Positions 37,560 through 50,615 of a stretch of 64,000 bases of DNA are shown piece after piece. Both the position numbers and the translations under genes were made by a program. The notes below the pieces were generated by a model, which saw only the letters and a program-made list of their open reading frames with translations, had not been told where the DNA came from and searched no databases. Positions within the stretch are counted from its first letter, which is position 1. The number at the start of each line of letters is the position of its first letter. This DNA comes from Flaccisagitta enflata (taxonomy: Eukaryota > Chaetognatha > Sagittoidea > Aphragmophora): positions 93,992,001 to 94,056,000 of the forward strand of contig OZ231127.1 of assembly GCA_965153355.1 (NCBI GenBank), given 5' to 3'.

Positions 37560-39345
37560 GAATTGCCAGTGTCACGGCTAGATGAATACATGCAGAGATG
37601 GAGGTGAAATCTAAGATACTTGGACAATGAAAGAAGCAGACAAAATTCAGACCAGAGTGCGCCACTGCAGCAGTGTCACAGCAAGAGAAAGACCAAGATG
37701 GACACAGAATATAAGATACTCACTGAGTATTACTCAGACAATGATGGAAGGGGGGATACCCAGACAATAATGTAAAGAGATGAATTTCAGACCAAAGTGC
37801 GCCATTGTCACCTCCGGAGAAAGCCAAAGATGGAAACAGAAACTGAGATACTCAGACAATGACGGAAAAGAGAAAATATTCAGACCAGAGTGCGCCAGTG
37901 TCACAGCAGGCGAAAGACAATGATGGAGACAGAATCTAAGATACTAAGACAATGACGGAAAAGAGATAATATTAAGACCGGAGTGCGCCAGTGTCATGGT
38001 AGTGGAAAGACAAAGTTGGAGACAGAATCTAAGATACTCAGACAATGACGGAAAAGAGATAATATTCAGACCAGAGTGCGCCAGTGTCATGGTAGTGGAA
38101 AGACAAAGATGGAGACAGAATCTTAGATACTCAGACAATGACGGCAAAGAGACAATATTCAGACCAGAGTGCGCCAGTGTCATGGTATTGGAAAGACAAA
38201 GATGGAGACAGAATCTAAGATACTCAGACAATGACGGAAAAGAGACAATATTCAGACCAGAGTGCGCCAGTGTCATGGTATTGGAAAGACAAAGATGGAG
38301 ACAGAATCTAAGATACTCAGACAATGACGGAAAAGAGACAATATTCAGACCAGAGTGCGCCAGTATCATGGTATTGGAAAGACAAAGATAGAGACAGATT
38401 CTAAGATACTCAGACAATGACGGAAAAGAGACAATAGTGTCATGGTAGTGGAAAGACAAAAATGGAGACAGAATCTAAGATACTCAGACAATGACGGAAA
38501 AGAGATAATATTAAGACCAGAGTGCGCCAGTGTCATGGTATTGGAAAGACAAAGATGGAGACAGAATCTAAGATACTCAGACAATGACGGAAAAGAGACA
38601 ATATTCAGACCAGAGTGCTTCAGTGTCACAGCAGGCAAAAGACAAAGATAGAGACGGAATCTAAGATACTCAGACAATGACGGAAAAGAGATAATATTCA
38701 GACCAGAGTGCGCCAGTGTCATGGTAGTGGAAAGACGGAATGGAGACGGAATCTAAGATACTCAGACAATGACGGAAAGAGATAATATTCAGACAAGAGT
38801 GCGCTAGTGTCATGGTATTGGAAAGACAAAAATGGAGACAGAATCTAAGATACTCAGACAATGACGGAAAGAGATAACATTCAGACCAGAGTGCGCCAGT
38901 GTCATGGTAGTAGAAAGACGGAATGGAGACGGAATCTAAGATACTCAGACAATGACGGAAAAGAGATAATATTCAGACCAGAGTGCGCCAGTGTCATGGT
39001 ATTGGAAAGACAAAAATGGAGACAGAATCTAAGATACTCAGACAATGACGGAAAGAGATAATATTCAGACCAGAGTGCGCCAGTGTCATGGTAGTGGAAA
39101 GACAAAAGATGGAGACGTAATCTAAGAACTCAGACAATGATGGTAAAGAGATAACAATCAGACCAGAGTGCGGCAGTGTCATGGTATTGGAAAGACAAAG
39201 ATGGAGACAGAATCTAAGATACTCAGACAATGACGGAAAAGAGACAATATTCAGACCAGAGTGCGGCAGTGTCATGGTATTGGAAAGACAAAGATGGAGA
39301 CAGAATCTAAGATACTCAGACAATGACAAAAAAGAGATAATGGTA
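37560..39345. repeat. 93-bp satellite array, ~19 copies
   Basis: Unit landmarks: cagagtgcgccagtgtcatg, gaaagacaaagatggagaca, gaatctaagatactcagaca, atgacggaaaagagataat. The period is 93 bp (31 codons), so frames stay open on both strands. Edge units (37560-37900) are most diverged and central ones near-identical, as expected from unequal exchange. Confidence 0.95.
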
Positions 39346-39453
39346 AAAGCAGAGACGCAGAAACGAAGTTGGTAAGAAAGGATTGATGACTGAGTTGAAA
39401 GCGAAACAAAGGTATAAATGAAACTCGTCTCTCACCACACGCTGGGGATCAGG

Positions 39454-39692
<239 letters not shown>

Positions 39693-40048
39693 TCTCATCG
39701 CTGCTTTGTTTTTAGTTCAAAAATATCATCACGAGAGAGGATTTTTTTAGTTTATTAACGTGATGTACATAGACATATTTTAGGTATGTATGTGTATGTA
39801 ATGGAAGCTTACACTATATAAATGTCCATATTATTTCCGGATTTTTGTCTATTTCTGTTTTCTTTTGATTTATTGTACCAATAAAGGCGCCTAATCGCCG
39901 GCCGGAAAAAAGTCGTAAGTGGGAATCTCTTTTTTTCAGTGCATGTTCTTCTGTGTCTGAATGTCATGATGTCTTGTCGATTGCTTGTCTGTTTTTGTTC
40001 ACTGTCTCTCTTTGCCTCTCCATCTTCCTTTGTCTTTGTGATGTGTGC

Positions 40049-40330
<282 letters not shown>

Positions 40331-40650
40331 GAGTAAAATGCTGAAGCTAGCGTCATAAAAGTTGGAGTCAATTTGCGTAACATCTCGACTATTCTCTGTT
40401 GTTACATTAGTTGAAAAGTTTGGGATCTATGAAAAATATCGATCTTCGCGAAAATGCGAAAAAATAAAAAAAGATTCAAAAATTCATAGCGCCAAAACTA
40501 ATGATCGTAGAGACTTCTGGTTGGCGCCATTTGAAAGAGAAAAATTAGCTCTTTCTTAGCTGTGAATATCAAAAAATTTATCATCCCAGTCAGGAAATGG
40601 CTCAACTTCCGCAAATTCCCCAAATCAAAAATTGAAAACCCGATTTCTCC

Positions 40651-40696
40651 CCTACGTTTCAAAAAGTCGAATTACGTAATTCGACTTTTATGTAGG
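40651..40696. repeat. Perfect 28-bp palindrome in a longer foldback
   Basis: aaaagtcgaattac followed by its exact complement gtaattcgactttt (40662-40689), with outer cctac/gtagg also pairing. Confidence 0.9.
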
Positions 40697-40830
40697 ATGA
40701 ATTGTTGCACATGTCACATTAACGTGTCTATAAGTGGTCACACGTTGTCAACGTAGAGCTCAAAAGCGTTAACAACAAAAACAAAAACAAAACAAAAACG
40801 ATAGTGACAATGATAATGACAGTGCTGGTG

Positions 40831-41003
<173 letters not shown>

Positions 41004-41029
41004 CAACGAACGATGCTGTTGAGGGTCAC

Positions 41030-41156
41030 CTGGTATGTAGGCGAGCTTGTTATGATCCAGGTGGAGCCAGCTCCACGTTTTGGTTGGAACTGAGCATTTG
41101 TCGTATTCATCGAAGTGCGGCAGAGTGCGCATCGCATTCTCCGCGCAGTCTACCTC
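41030..41156 (-). CDS. LRR gene exon 2: second half of LRRNT and first LRR
   Basis: This exon is 127 nt, entered in phase 0 (CAG|GAG) and left in phase 1. It encodes EVDCAENAMRTLPHF, then a stretch with a second Cys, then WLHLDHNKLAYIP. VDC with a following TLP is the usual end of an LRRNT cap, and LHLDHNKLAYIP is an extracellular-type LRR start. The acceptor CAG (41159-41157) directly abuts a (CT)n array on the sense strand, so the microsatellite is the polypyrimidine tract. The donor is CCAG|gtgacc. A (TTG)n array on the sense strand starts about 25 bp into the intron, so the 127-nt exon lies between two simple repeats. Confidence 0.8.
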
Positions 41157-41400
<244 letters not shown>

Positions 41401-41499
41401 GACAGTCAGAGACAGAGTCATAGAGAAATGGAGCAAAGGACGCATGAAAAGAATTGAAAATGGAAATTCTATGTAGAGGAAGATTGGAGGGCAAAACTG

Positions 41500-41503
41500 G
41501 GGG

Positions 41504-41546
<43 letters not shown>

Positions 41547-41558
41547 ATGATAGAAAAA

Positions 41559-41610
<52 letters not shown>

Positions 41611-41796
41611 ATGATGGAAAGAAAGAAAGAAAGAAAGAAACAAACAAACTAACAAACAAACAAACAAACCAACAAACAAACAGACAAACAAACAAACAAA
41701 CAAACAAACAAACAAACAAGCAAACAAACAAATAAACAAACAGACAAACAAACAAATAAACAAACAAACAAAAATAGTGAAAAAAAGAAAGAATGA

Positions 41797-41856
<60 letters not shown>

Positions 41857-42095
41857 AAAAAGAAAGAAAGAAAGAAAGATAGGAAGAAAAAACAAACAAA
41901 CAAACAAACAAACAAACAAACAAACAAACAAACAAACAAACAAACAAACAGACAAACAAACAAACAATCAAACAAAAAGAAAGAAAAAAAAAACTGGGGG
42001 AGAAAGAAAGAAAGAACGAAAGAAAGAAAGAAAGAAAGAAAGAAAGGAAGAAAAAATGATGGAAAGAAACTGGGGGAGAAAGAAAGAAAGAACGA

Positions 42096-42159
<64 letters not shown>

Positions 42160-42348
42160 AAAATGATGGAAAGAAACAAACAAACAAACAAACAAACAAA
42201 CAAACAAACAAACAAACAAACAAACAAACAAACAGACAAACAAACAAGCAAAGAAACAAACAAACAAACAAACAAACAAACAAAAATAGAGAAAAAAAGA
42301 AAGAAAGAAAGAAAAAAAGAAAGAAAGATAGAAAGAAAGAAAGAAAAA

Positions 42349-42424
<76 letters not shown>

Positions 42425-42440
42425 AAAGAAAAACCAAAAA
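41500..42440. repeat. Alternating (GAAA)n and (CAAA)n blocks, ~0.94 kb
   Basis: Blocks of gaaa and caaa tetramers alternate at least three times. The joints gaaactgggggagaaag (41498, 41990, 42070) and aatgatggaaagaaa (41610, 42055, 42163) repeat, so this is also a tandem array of larger units. Confidence 0.95.
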
Positions 42441-42544
42441 GAAAGAGATACATTTAAAAAAGAGAAAGAAATACGAGTGAGAACATGCAGAAATGCTTGG
42501 TCTACAATTCTCTTTTTTGTGCTAATCTGTTTCATAATCATGTT

Positions 42545-42577
42545 TTCATGTTTCATGTTTCATGTTTCATGTTCTCA
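42545..42577. repeat. (TTTCATG)n heptamer array
   Basis: About four copies of tttcatg, then tctcatg. Confidence 0.88.
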
Positions 42578-42589
42578 TGCTTTCTGCTT

Positions 42590-43090
42590 TCCACCGTTTT
42601 TAATTCAAATAACTAACTAACAGAATATAAATCATGCTGTAGGAGTGCCAATCTAATCTTTCTTTCTTTTTTTTTCTTTTTTTTTTCTTCTTTCTTTTTT
42701 TTTTTTTTTTGCAATTCCAGGATGAATGTTTGTTGTTATCCTAAAAATGCAAATACTGGAAAAAATCTGGGTTTCCTCAGTTTCCAATGATTCCTCAAAA
42801 CTGCCATGATAGAGGAATCACCATTCAAAAAATGGAAATGGAAATGAATGCTGGTGATCGTGTGCGAGTCAAATGGTTTCCTCCGAAGTTACATCATTCA
42901 TGGTTTGAGATCTTGCCTGATCTAAGTCTTGCTTAAACTCGCATTTTGAGCTTGAATCGAGATCAACTGACTTTCATTTCCAACAGATTCGATTTTCTAG
43001 CAGCTGTCAGCCCTCAAAAACGACTCAGAGGTCAAAAATGGGGGTGAAGAAATAAACGAAAGAGTGGCGAAGATGGGGGGGAGGGGAGTG
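42590..43090. other. Unassigned intron sequence
   Basis: T-rich at 42658-42710; no exon, element or array recognised. Confidence 0.45.
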
Positions 43091-43429
43091 AGATCGCCAT
43101 CGAGCAGAGGGGTTGGTTGGTGTTTGGTTGGTTGATGGTTGCCATCTGGAGGGTCGCGTTGGTTATCTTTCGGTTGGTTAGTAGTTGTCATCTAGCGGGT
43201 GGTTTGGTTGTTGCTGATAATAGTGATGGTTTTTTTGGGGGGGCTGACACAATCTTAGTGACTGTGCAGTTAAGTGGCCGACTGATGCTTAAGAGAATGG
43301 GTCAGTGATAAAAAATATATATGGTTAAGTGGGTAATGTGGGTAATGTGGGGAGCATCAATTAGGCTATTGGTGTCATCGAGTATAGGGAAAGACAGGGC
43401 TCAGGAGGGGAGGGTAAAGAAAAAGGAGG

Positions 43430-43850
43430 GAAAAGGGGACTGACAGAGAGGGAGAGGAGAATAGAAGAATGGTACGAGGAAATAGAAGTGAGGAAAAATG
43501 GAGAAGGGTTCGAGACAAAAGAGGCTAGGAAAAGGGGGGAAAGTGGAGTGCCAGAGGGGGAAAGAGAAATCCAAGAAGGGTACAAGGCAAAAGAAGCGAG
43601 GAAGGCCGGGGGGGGGGGGGCAGAAAAGTGGCAGAGAGGGAGAGGAGAATAGAAGAATGGTACGAGGAAATAGAAGCGAGAAACATGGAGAAGGGTTCGA
43701 GACAAAAGAGGCTAGGAAAAGGGGGAAAGGGTGTAGAAAGTGGAGTGGCAGAGGGGGGGAAAGAGAAATCCAAGAAGGGTACAAGGCAAAAGAAGCGAGT
43801 GAGGCGGGGGGGGGGGGGCAGAAAAGTGGCAGAGAGGAAGGAGAGGGGAA
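43430..43850. repeat. ~186-bp tandem duplication, about 2.2 copies
   Basis: ggtacgaggaaatagaagyg recurs at about 43471 and 43657, with gagaagggttcgagacaaaa and gaaatccaagaagggtacaa in both. G-rich runs (G9-G12) close each unit. Confidence 0.9.
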
Positions 43851-44040
43851 GGGAAGGTATTCAAGCGTGGTAACCCCCGGAGCAATGTGCAAATTCTTTT
43901 TTTTTTTCTCTTGACTTTAGATGAAGGACGTTTAGTTAAGGAGAGAATCCAGAGGGAGGAATTTTCAAGTCAACTTCCAAGTTAGAACCAAAAAATTGAG
44001 CTGAAATGGAAGCATGATGACGAAAATATGTGAGTGAAAG

Positions 44041-44455
44041 AATAGTCGCAAAAGCGTTAGATGGTCAGCGGTACCCGTTGCCCCTATGTGAGTGTGTGTT
44101 GGTGAGAGGGGCAGCGGCCCTGAAGGGGCCGATGACCTATGGTTTGTAAGTTCTGACACTCCAGGCTTTGAGCCATGAGGCTGTGATTTGAGCCATGAGA
44201 CTGTGATTTGAGCCTCGAGGGGATGATTTAGGCTCAAGGCTGTGATTTGAGACTCAAGTCTGTGATTTGATCGAAGATGCTGGGATTTGTGGCTTGAGGC
44301 TGAGATTTGAGGCTTTAGGCTGGGATTTGAGGCTTTAGGCTGGGATTTGAGCCTCAAGGCTGGGAGGTGAGCCTCAAGGCTGAAATGTGAGCCTCAAGGC
44401 TGGATTGTGAGCCTCCAGGCTGGGAAATGAGGCTCAAAGCTGGGAAGTGCGATTG
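44041..44455 (-). mobile_element. E2 element, reverse orientation
   Basis: The minus-strand sense ends in gcttttgcgactatt (44041 side), preceded by the block gggccgctgcccctctc and its inverted partner region ggtcatcggccccttca. The core is a ~20-bp repeat (gcctcaaggctgggatttga on the plus strand). The 5' block is not found. Confidence 0.78.
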
Positions 44456-44589
44456 TACGTGAGATGGGGGAAACAACTTTTTTCATTCAAGTTTAAAGGA
44501 AATTGGAATCAAATGTTTTGGTTTTGGTTCGTGAACAAAATGTAATTTTCATGTTGGGCCAGACAGAAGCCAAAGCTGTGGTTTGCGCG

Positions 44590-44680
44590 TGGATGGATGC
44601 GTGGTTGAATGTGTGGCTGCATTTGTGGTTGTACGTGTGGCTGCATTTGTTGATGAATGTGTGGCTAAATGTGTTTACTC
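44590..44680. repeat. ~18-bp minisatellite
   Basis: Units of gtgtggctgcatttgtgg/gtggttgaatgt. Confidence 0.75.
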
Positions 44681-44755
44681 AGCCTTGCAAAAACATGTGT
44701 ATTCATGCTGTTGCATCTTCATATCTTTCACTTGCGGGCACGAAGTTTGTGTGTA

Positions 44756-45373
44756 CTATCTTCGCCAAAAGAAACGCGACACCCGGGGAATGATAGGATT
44801 TATTGACCGTACTCGGACAAAATTTGGCAACTGAAAGTGTTTGTAATTCAAGTCAGTTTTTTCCGTGAGAAACAAACCAGGCTGTGAATCTGAAATGCAA
44901 TTTATAACACATTTCTTCATTCACAGATGTGATAACCTTTTATCAGTAGTCCACAGTTTTTGAAAGCCTATGATTTTTAAAATAGATCTACTCTTTTGCT
45001 TGCCATTTCCAAACGGTTTGAGCTACAGGATCCAGATTGCGCTCAGCTTTTAGATTTTTCAATGCAGATCAATTTGCTTTTTTGGAAAAAGTCTTTAGCT
45101 TTTCCAGAAGCTGAGATAACCAAAGTTAAACTTACATGAAATTTTTTTTTTTCTATTTTTTTTTTTTTGCAATTTTTTATCAATTCTGAAAATGACTATT
45201 TCCCTTCTTCTGCTTGCCATTTCTAAACGCTTTAAGGTACAGTTACCAGATTCGACTCATTTTGTAGATCTTTTGGAGTAGATTAATATGTTTTTTTTTT
45301 TAAAAGTATCTAGCTTGTCTAGAAGCCAAGATATTCTAGGTAGAAGGTGTCGCGTTTCTTTTGGCGAAGATAG
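44756..45373. mobile_element. Tc1-type non-autonomous element, 618 bp, perfect 28-bp TIRs
   Basis: The TIR CTATCTTCGCCAAAAGAAAC... is identical at both ends over 28 bp and flanked by TA (44754-44755, 45374-45375). The interior holds a ~170-bp direct duplication (~44999 and ~45213) built around gccatttc and ccagatt motifs. No transposase fragment seen. The undamaged TIRs suggest a comparatively young copy. Confidence 0.85.
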
Positions 45374-45430
45374 TAATGGGGTCAGGCGGCTGTCATTCCA
45401 ACCATTGCATTGGCCCGCGTTAGGCAGTAA

Positions 45431-45644
45431 GGGCGTGTTTCTAGTGAGCGCCAAAAACGGGTTTGTTCCCGTAGAACGTGATAACAGCGTGAACACATAT
45501 TCAGGAATTTCAACTGTCCCATGAGGGAGTGAGCGAGCGTAGCGAAGCGGAGCGCTGCGGAGCGAGCGGTACAAGCGAACGAACGTAGCGAGCGACCGAG
45601 TGGCCCTTTTAAAAACGCGATCCTCTTTGACTAGAAACACTCCC
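45431..45644. mobile_element. E3 MITE, short copy, TSD TAA
   Basis: Starts GGGCGTGTTTCTAGTGAGCG and ends GACTAGAAACACTCCC, with 3-bp duplication TAA on both sides. The interior is a GAGCGA-rich tract with agcggagcgctgcggagcg. Same family as 55589 and 59428, with about 55 bp less of the repeat core. Confidence 0.8.
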
Positions 45645-45659
45645 TAACTTTGATATAAA

Positions 45660-46350
45660 GAGATTGTGCAGAGGACTAAAAAAATCGAAGCCATATAAAG
45701 ATTAAAGAATCAACATCATTATGTATGAAAATACAAGCCGCTAAAGCTGTATCCGATGGGCAGGGGGATCGATACAAAAACTTCTGGCGTCCTAGCAATG
45801 CTCCAGATCGACAGACGTACAGACGGACGTACAGACCGACATTCGATGAGCTTATGAGATTAGCGACCAAATAATGAATGAGACGAGGAATTTACATTGT
45901 AATTAACCGGGGAATATTCCACGCGTAAGATGAAGCAGCTTTCTTTATTAATATCATGTTTTAATTTGAAATATTGTATGAACACAAAAGAAAGTAATTT
46001 TCTTCTGTAGAAAAACTCATTTTCTTGTTTGCATGTACATTTCGTAATGAATTCTAGTCACATCTATTTTTTTTTCTCAGACACGAACTTGCGAGTGATA
46101 TCTTTGCTTGGTGAAAATATGTAGCCATAATCAGTATCATCCACTACCTTCATTATCCGAAACATCACCTCCAAGACCCCAATGTAACTGCCATTGCAAC
46201 CATAACCAAAAATACCACCATCTCCTGTGGCGAATCGACACCTTACCATCGTCTAGGAAACGTCACCATCACTTTCACCAACACCATCATCACCATCACT
46301 GACTCTACAGTATCCGATATGTAGTTGATCTACCTTATCGGTGTTGTGCT
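45660..46350. other. Unassigned sequence
   Basis: A possible E1-like fragment around 45755-45860 (gatgggcagggggatcgata, gacagacgtacagacggacg) and a cacc/catc-rich stretch 46200-46300. Nothing else recognised. Confidence 0.4.
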
Positions 46351-46357
46351 CCATTAA

Positions 46358-46605
46358 CAAGGACAACCCTTTACAGTCGCGTGCGGTTGTTAAGACCATT
46401 AGACCAAAAGACTAAAATACCAAAAGACAAAGAGACTAAATGTAAATTGACTTAAATTAACTTTGAATAACTTAAAGTGACTTAAAATGGCGTAAAACAC
46501 CAAAAAAAGCTGAGTGTGACCGACCGATCGACAGACGGATGGAGGGACAGACGGACCGACCAACGGACAGAGCAGGTTGTAGAGTCGCGTGCACGCGACT
46601 AAAAA
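46358..46605 (+). mobile_element. E1 element, (AGACTAAA)-type core
   Basis: Distal cagtcgcgtgcggttgttaa, core of gaccaaaagactaaaa repeats and tgacttaaaatggcgtaaaa, (GACC)n tract, hairpin agtcgcgtgcacgcgactaaaaa. Confidence 0.85.
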
Positions 46606-46718
46606 TGTCCGGTGCGGGAGTTACCATCTTACGATTCTTATGTGCATCAGCAAAGTAAGTCACCACTATTAGAACCGACTCAGTGTTCTACAGATGTGTT
46701 AAATGATCACAATTCATA

Positions 46719-46888
46719 CAGTTGAACTACGCAATAACGTCAAGGTACCAAAAACTTGCATGTTAAAGGCGGATCTCTGTTATTACCAACAGAAGAAAAA
46801 TGAAGAAGTCAGATAAAGGGACCACAACTTCTTGTCCATTATAGGCGGATTTTCGTGAGTCATTGAGTCCGTTAAAGCGGGGTGTAAC
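46719..46888. mobile_element. pogo/Tigger-like MITE, second diverged copy
   Basis: Starts CAGTTGAACTACGC, has internal ttaaaggcggat and ttataggcggattttcg, and ends near aaagcggggtgtaact with TA on both sides. The internal motifs match those at 6725-6899. Confidence 0.55.
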
Positions 46889-47117
46889 TAAATGATCGTT
46901 ATACTTCTTACATGTGTCTTACAAATGTCTTACAAATGTCCATTCCGATAATTCATCGCGTTTTGATCCGTTTTCTTATTCTGTGGGTTTAATGAGACGA
47001 GTTACTTTTCCGAATCATTGACGTTCTTCGCTTTAAAGTCGTTTTAAAGTTCTAACATTTATTCTTACAAAAAAGAAAAGAGGGAAAAAAGAATACGAAA
47101 GAAAAGAAAAGAAAAAA

Positions 47118-47334
47118 CAAGGCCGGATACACGGCTACCCTAGTCGCGTGCGGGTGGGCAGGAGCAGTGCTGGAGGTCACTAGGGCATCTGGGCAGGAGC
47201 CGTGTGCTCAAAAAGCTAAAAAACGCCGAAAAAGTTAAAAGGGGACCGACCGACCAATCGACCGACCGACCGACCGACCGACCGACCGACATAGCAGGGT
47301 GTAGAGTCGCGTAGCACGCAAAAAAAAAAAAAAA
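47118..47334 (+). mobile_element. E1 element, hairpin cut at an A run
   Basis: caaggccggatacacggcta, distal agtcgcgtgcgggtgggcag, (GACC)n tract, then gagtcgcgtagcacgc directly followed by A14. The outer part of the second arm is missing. Confidence 0.82.
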
Positions 47335-47490
47335 GAAACGAAAGAAAGGACGGAGTGGAACTAGTTGTTTACTTGATTGCGACTGTATACAAAGTCTTCA
47401 AAACGGAAATTGACATTTGATTATGTCACTTGGTTTCCGTGTAAAGAAAAAGACAAAAAAACAAGACAAAAAAAAAAGAGAAAAAAAAAA

Positions 47491-47682
47491 CCCGAATACA
47501 CGGCTACCCAAGTCGCGTGCTGGTGACATGACAAAAAATACTAACTACACTTATGGGCAGGAGAGGTAATGCAATAACTACTTGAAAACGCCAAAAAACG
47601 CCAAAAACATTAAGTTTGACAGACCGACGCGACGGACGGACCGACAAAGCAGGTTGTAGAGTCGCGTGCACGCGACTAAAAA
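47491..47682 (+). mobile_element. E1 element
   Basis: cccgaatacacggctaccca, distal agtcgcgtgctggtgac, core aacgccaaaaaacgccaaaa, (GACG) tract, hairpin agtcgcgtgcacgcgactaaaaa. Confidence 0.82.
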
Positions 47683-47997
47683 GTGAAAGAAAAAACACTA
47701 ATTCGTTACGTGATGAAAATGAAGGAGCCTTCCAGCAAAAATGAGACCATCTGTATCTCTCAAAATGAGTCCACTTTAAATTCTGAAGCTAAGTTTTGTC
47801 ATTGAATCTGCCTGAAAAACAGGTCCTTTTCGTCCTTGGGCTCGGCAGATTGATAGTAGTAGAGAATGTGCACACAGGCACACGCTTAGGAACACGAAAC
47901 GCATCTAATCTGGGATAAGAGCAAAAAAGGAAAAAACAGAGATGATGGTCGAGCTTCATCATATGGACTGATATCAATATCCATCCAGTGTCAAGAT

Positions 47998-48140
47998 TTT
48001 TTTAGTCGCGTGCACGCGACTCTACAACCTCCTTTGTCCGTCGGTCGGTTGGTCGGTCGGTCGGTTGGTCGGTCGGTCGGTCGGTCACACTTTACCTTTT
48101 TTTTATGATTCTATTTCTGTAACCTCACTACTCCTCTTTT
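47998..48140 (-). mobile_element. E1 element, distal half lost
   Basis: ttttttagtcgcgtgcacgc hairpin end, (GGTC)n and cacactttacc, then cctcactactcctc; the rest is replaced by (TTTTGTC)n and (TC)n. Confidence 0.75.
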
Positions 48141-48194
48141 TGTCTTTTTTGTCTTTTTGTCTTTTCGTCTTTTCGTCTTTTCGTCATTTTGTCA

Positions 48195-48356
<162 letters not shown>

Positions 48357-48420
48357 GGCGTGGGGAAACTATGTCGCGTACTTAACAATTCCCTAGTGGA
48401 GTCCGTCAGTTCCACGACTC

Positions 48421-48700
48421 AAGAAGAAGAAGAAGAAGAAAAAGAATTAGTGGAATAAAAATAAGAATAAGAATAAGAAAAATAACAAGAATAAGAAAAA
48501 GAATAAGAATTAGAAAAATAATAAGAATGAGAATAAGAAAAATAATAAGAATAAGAAAAATTATAAGAATAAGAAAAATTATAAGAATAAGAATAAAAAT
48601 AAGAATAAGAATACAAATAAGAATAAGAATAAGAATAAGAAAAATAACAAGAATAAGAATAAGAATAAGAATAAGAAGGAGAAGAAGAAGAAAAAGAACA
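48421..48700. repeat. (GAATAA)n and (GAA)n arrays
   Basis: gaataa/gaaaaa hexamers from 48465 to 48675, bordered by gaa runs. Confidence 0.94.
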
Positions 48701-48709
48701 AGATCAGCT

Positions 48710-48860
48710 CACTACAACAACAACCTCAACAGCAACGAGCTACCGCAGCATCAACAGCAAGAGCAACGGAAAAAGCAACAGCAACAGCAAGAGCAACAGA
48801 AAAAGCAACAGCAACAGCAACAGCAACAGCAGAAGCAACAGCAAAAGCAACAAAACAAAA
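48710..48860. repeat. (CAACAG)n array
   Basis: caacag/caagag/aaaagcaa hexamers. Confidence 0.92.
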
Positions 48861-48899
48861 AACGAAAACAAAAAACGAAAAACAGAAATAACAAAACAA

Positions 48900-49492
48900 A
48901 AACAAAAAACAAAAAACAAACAAAAACAAAAAACAAAAAACAAAAAACAAAAAACAAAAAACAAAAAACAAAAAACAAAAAACAAAAAACAAAAAACAAA
49001 AAACAAAAAACAAAAAACAAAAAACAAAAAAAGAACCATAAAAGAAAAAAAAAAGAAAACCAAAAAAAAAAGAAATAAAAAGAGAAAAAAAAACCAACAA
49101 AAAGAAAAAAACAAAAACAAAAAACAAAAAACAAAAAACAAAAAACAAAAAACAAAAAACAAAAAACAAAAAACAAAAAACAAAAAACAAAAAACAAAAA
49201 ACAAAAAACAAAAAACAAAAAAACAAAAGCCAAAAGCCAAAAGCCAAAACCCAAAAGCCAAAAAACCAAAAACCAAAAACCAAAACCCTAAACCCTAAAC
49301 CCAAAACCCAAAACCCAAAACCCAAAACCCAAAACCCAAAATCCAAAATCCAAAATCCAAAATCCAAAATCCAAAATCCAAAATCCAAAATCCAAAAACC
49401 AAAAACCAAAAACCAAAAACAGAAAACAGAATGCAAAATGCAAAATGCAAAATGCAAAATGCAAAATGCAAAACGCAAAACGCAAAATACAA
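48900..49492. repeat. Heptamer array with drifting unit sequence
   Basis: The 7-bp period is kept while the unit changes in blocks: acaaaaa, agccaaa, ccctaaa, cccaaaa, tccaaaa, accaaaa, tgcaaaa, cgcaaaa. A purine-rich break lies at 49030-49110. Confidence 0.92.
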
Positions 49493-49679
49493 AATCGATC
49501 AGTAATGATGATTGAAGCAACATTGATTGCGACGTCGAAAATCGTCCATTAACAATAACAACAATCAGCCGTGATGATTAAAGTATCATCAATTATGATG
49601 ATTAAAGTATCATTGATTACAACGTCGACGAAAAAATTTGATGAGTTACGTTTTTCCGTGAATGAAAGAATATCACCAC

Positions 49680-49820
49680 AACAAAGACAAAGACAAAGAC
49701 AAAGATGAAGACGAAGGTAAAGAGGAAGACGAAGGTAAAGAGGAAGACAAAGACAAAGACAAAGACAAAGACAAAGACAAAGACAAAGACAAAGACAAAG
49801 ACAAAGACAAAGACAAAGAC
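49680..49820. repeat. (ACAAAG)n array
   Basis: acaaag hexamers with a gaaggtaaagagga stretch inside. Confidence 0.94.
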
Positions 49821-50051
49821 GATTGCGGCGACAACAAGAGAGAGAGAGGGGGTCATCAAAAAACGATATCGTTTCGGTGGCAAGATGAGATTGTTATCAT
49901 CAATGTTGTGTCCTCGTGTGGAGCTTTTTTTTTCCGCCCTTCTGTGGACTAAAGCGACCTTTGCGTCTTTTGAATTATAAACATATATTCATATAAAAAC
50001 GAAGGCGTTGATTCATCGTCTAACCGTCTGACTGTCTGAGGGCGGTTTTTT

Positions 50052-50260
50052 TTGTTGGTTTGTTTGTTTGTTTGTTTGTTTGTTTGTTTGTTTGTTTGTT
50101 TGTTTGTTTGTTTGTTTGTTTGTTTGTTTGTTTGTTTGTTTGTTTGTTTGTTTGATTGTTTGTTTGTTCGTTTGTTATTACCTTTGTTCCATTGTTTGTT
50201 TGTTTGTTTGTTCCTTTATTTATTTGTTTGCATATATTCGTTTGTTGATTTGTTTGTTTT
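50052..50260. repeat. (TTTG)n array
   Basis: About 105 bp pure, then degenerate units to 50260. Confidence 0.95.
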
Positions 50261-50344
50261 TTGGTTTGCACGTCCGTTTGTTTGTCTGTCTGTTTGTCTG
50301 CCAGTTAGTCAAACTGTCTGTCTAGCCATCTGTCGGTCTGCCTC

Positions 50345-50480
<136 letters not shown>

Positions 50481-50561
50481 TTTTCCTTTCCTTTGATTGA
50501 AAAGCGTTTCGTTTTATGACATATTTGCGTCAACAACAAACCCCGTCTGCATAGAATAACG

Positions 50562-50615
50562 TTACACCCGCCTGCGTTACACCCGCCTGCGTTACACCCG
50601 CCTGCGTTACACCCG
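50562..50615. repeat. 15-bp minisatellite
   Basis: Four copies of cgttacacccgcctg, the last incomplete. Confidence 0.92.

Noticed and set aside
37560-39345. Possible CRISPR-like array of regular repeats
   Set aside because: Units are contiguous satellite copies without unique spacers, in a eukaryotic context.
49280-49300. ccctaaaccctaaac as plant-type telomere repeat
   Set aside because: Only two units, lying in a heptamer array whose unit drifts through many variants; coincidence of the period.
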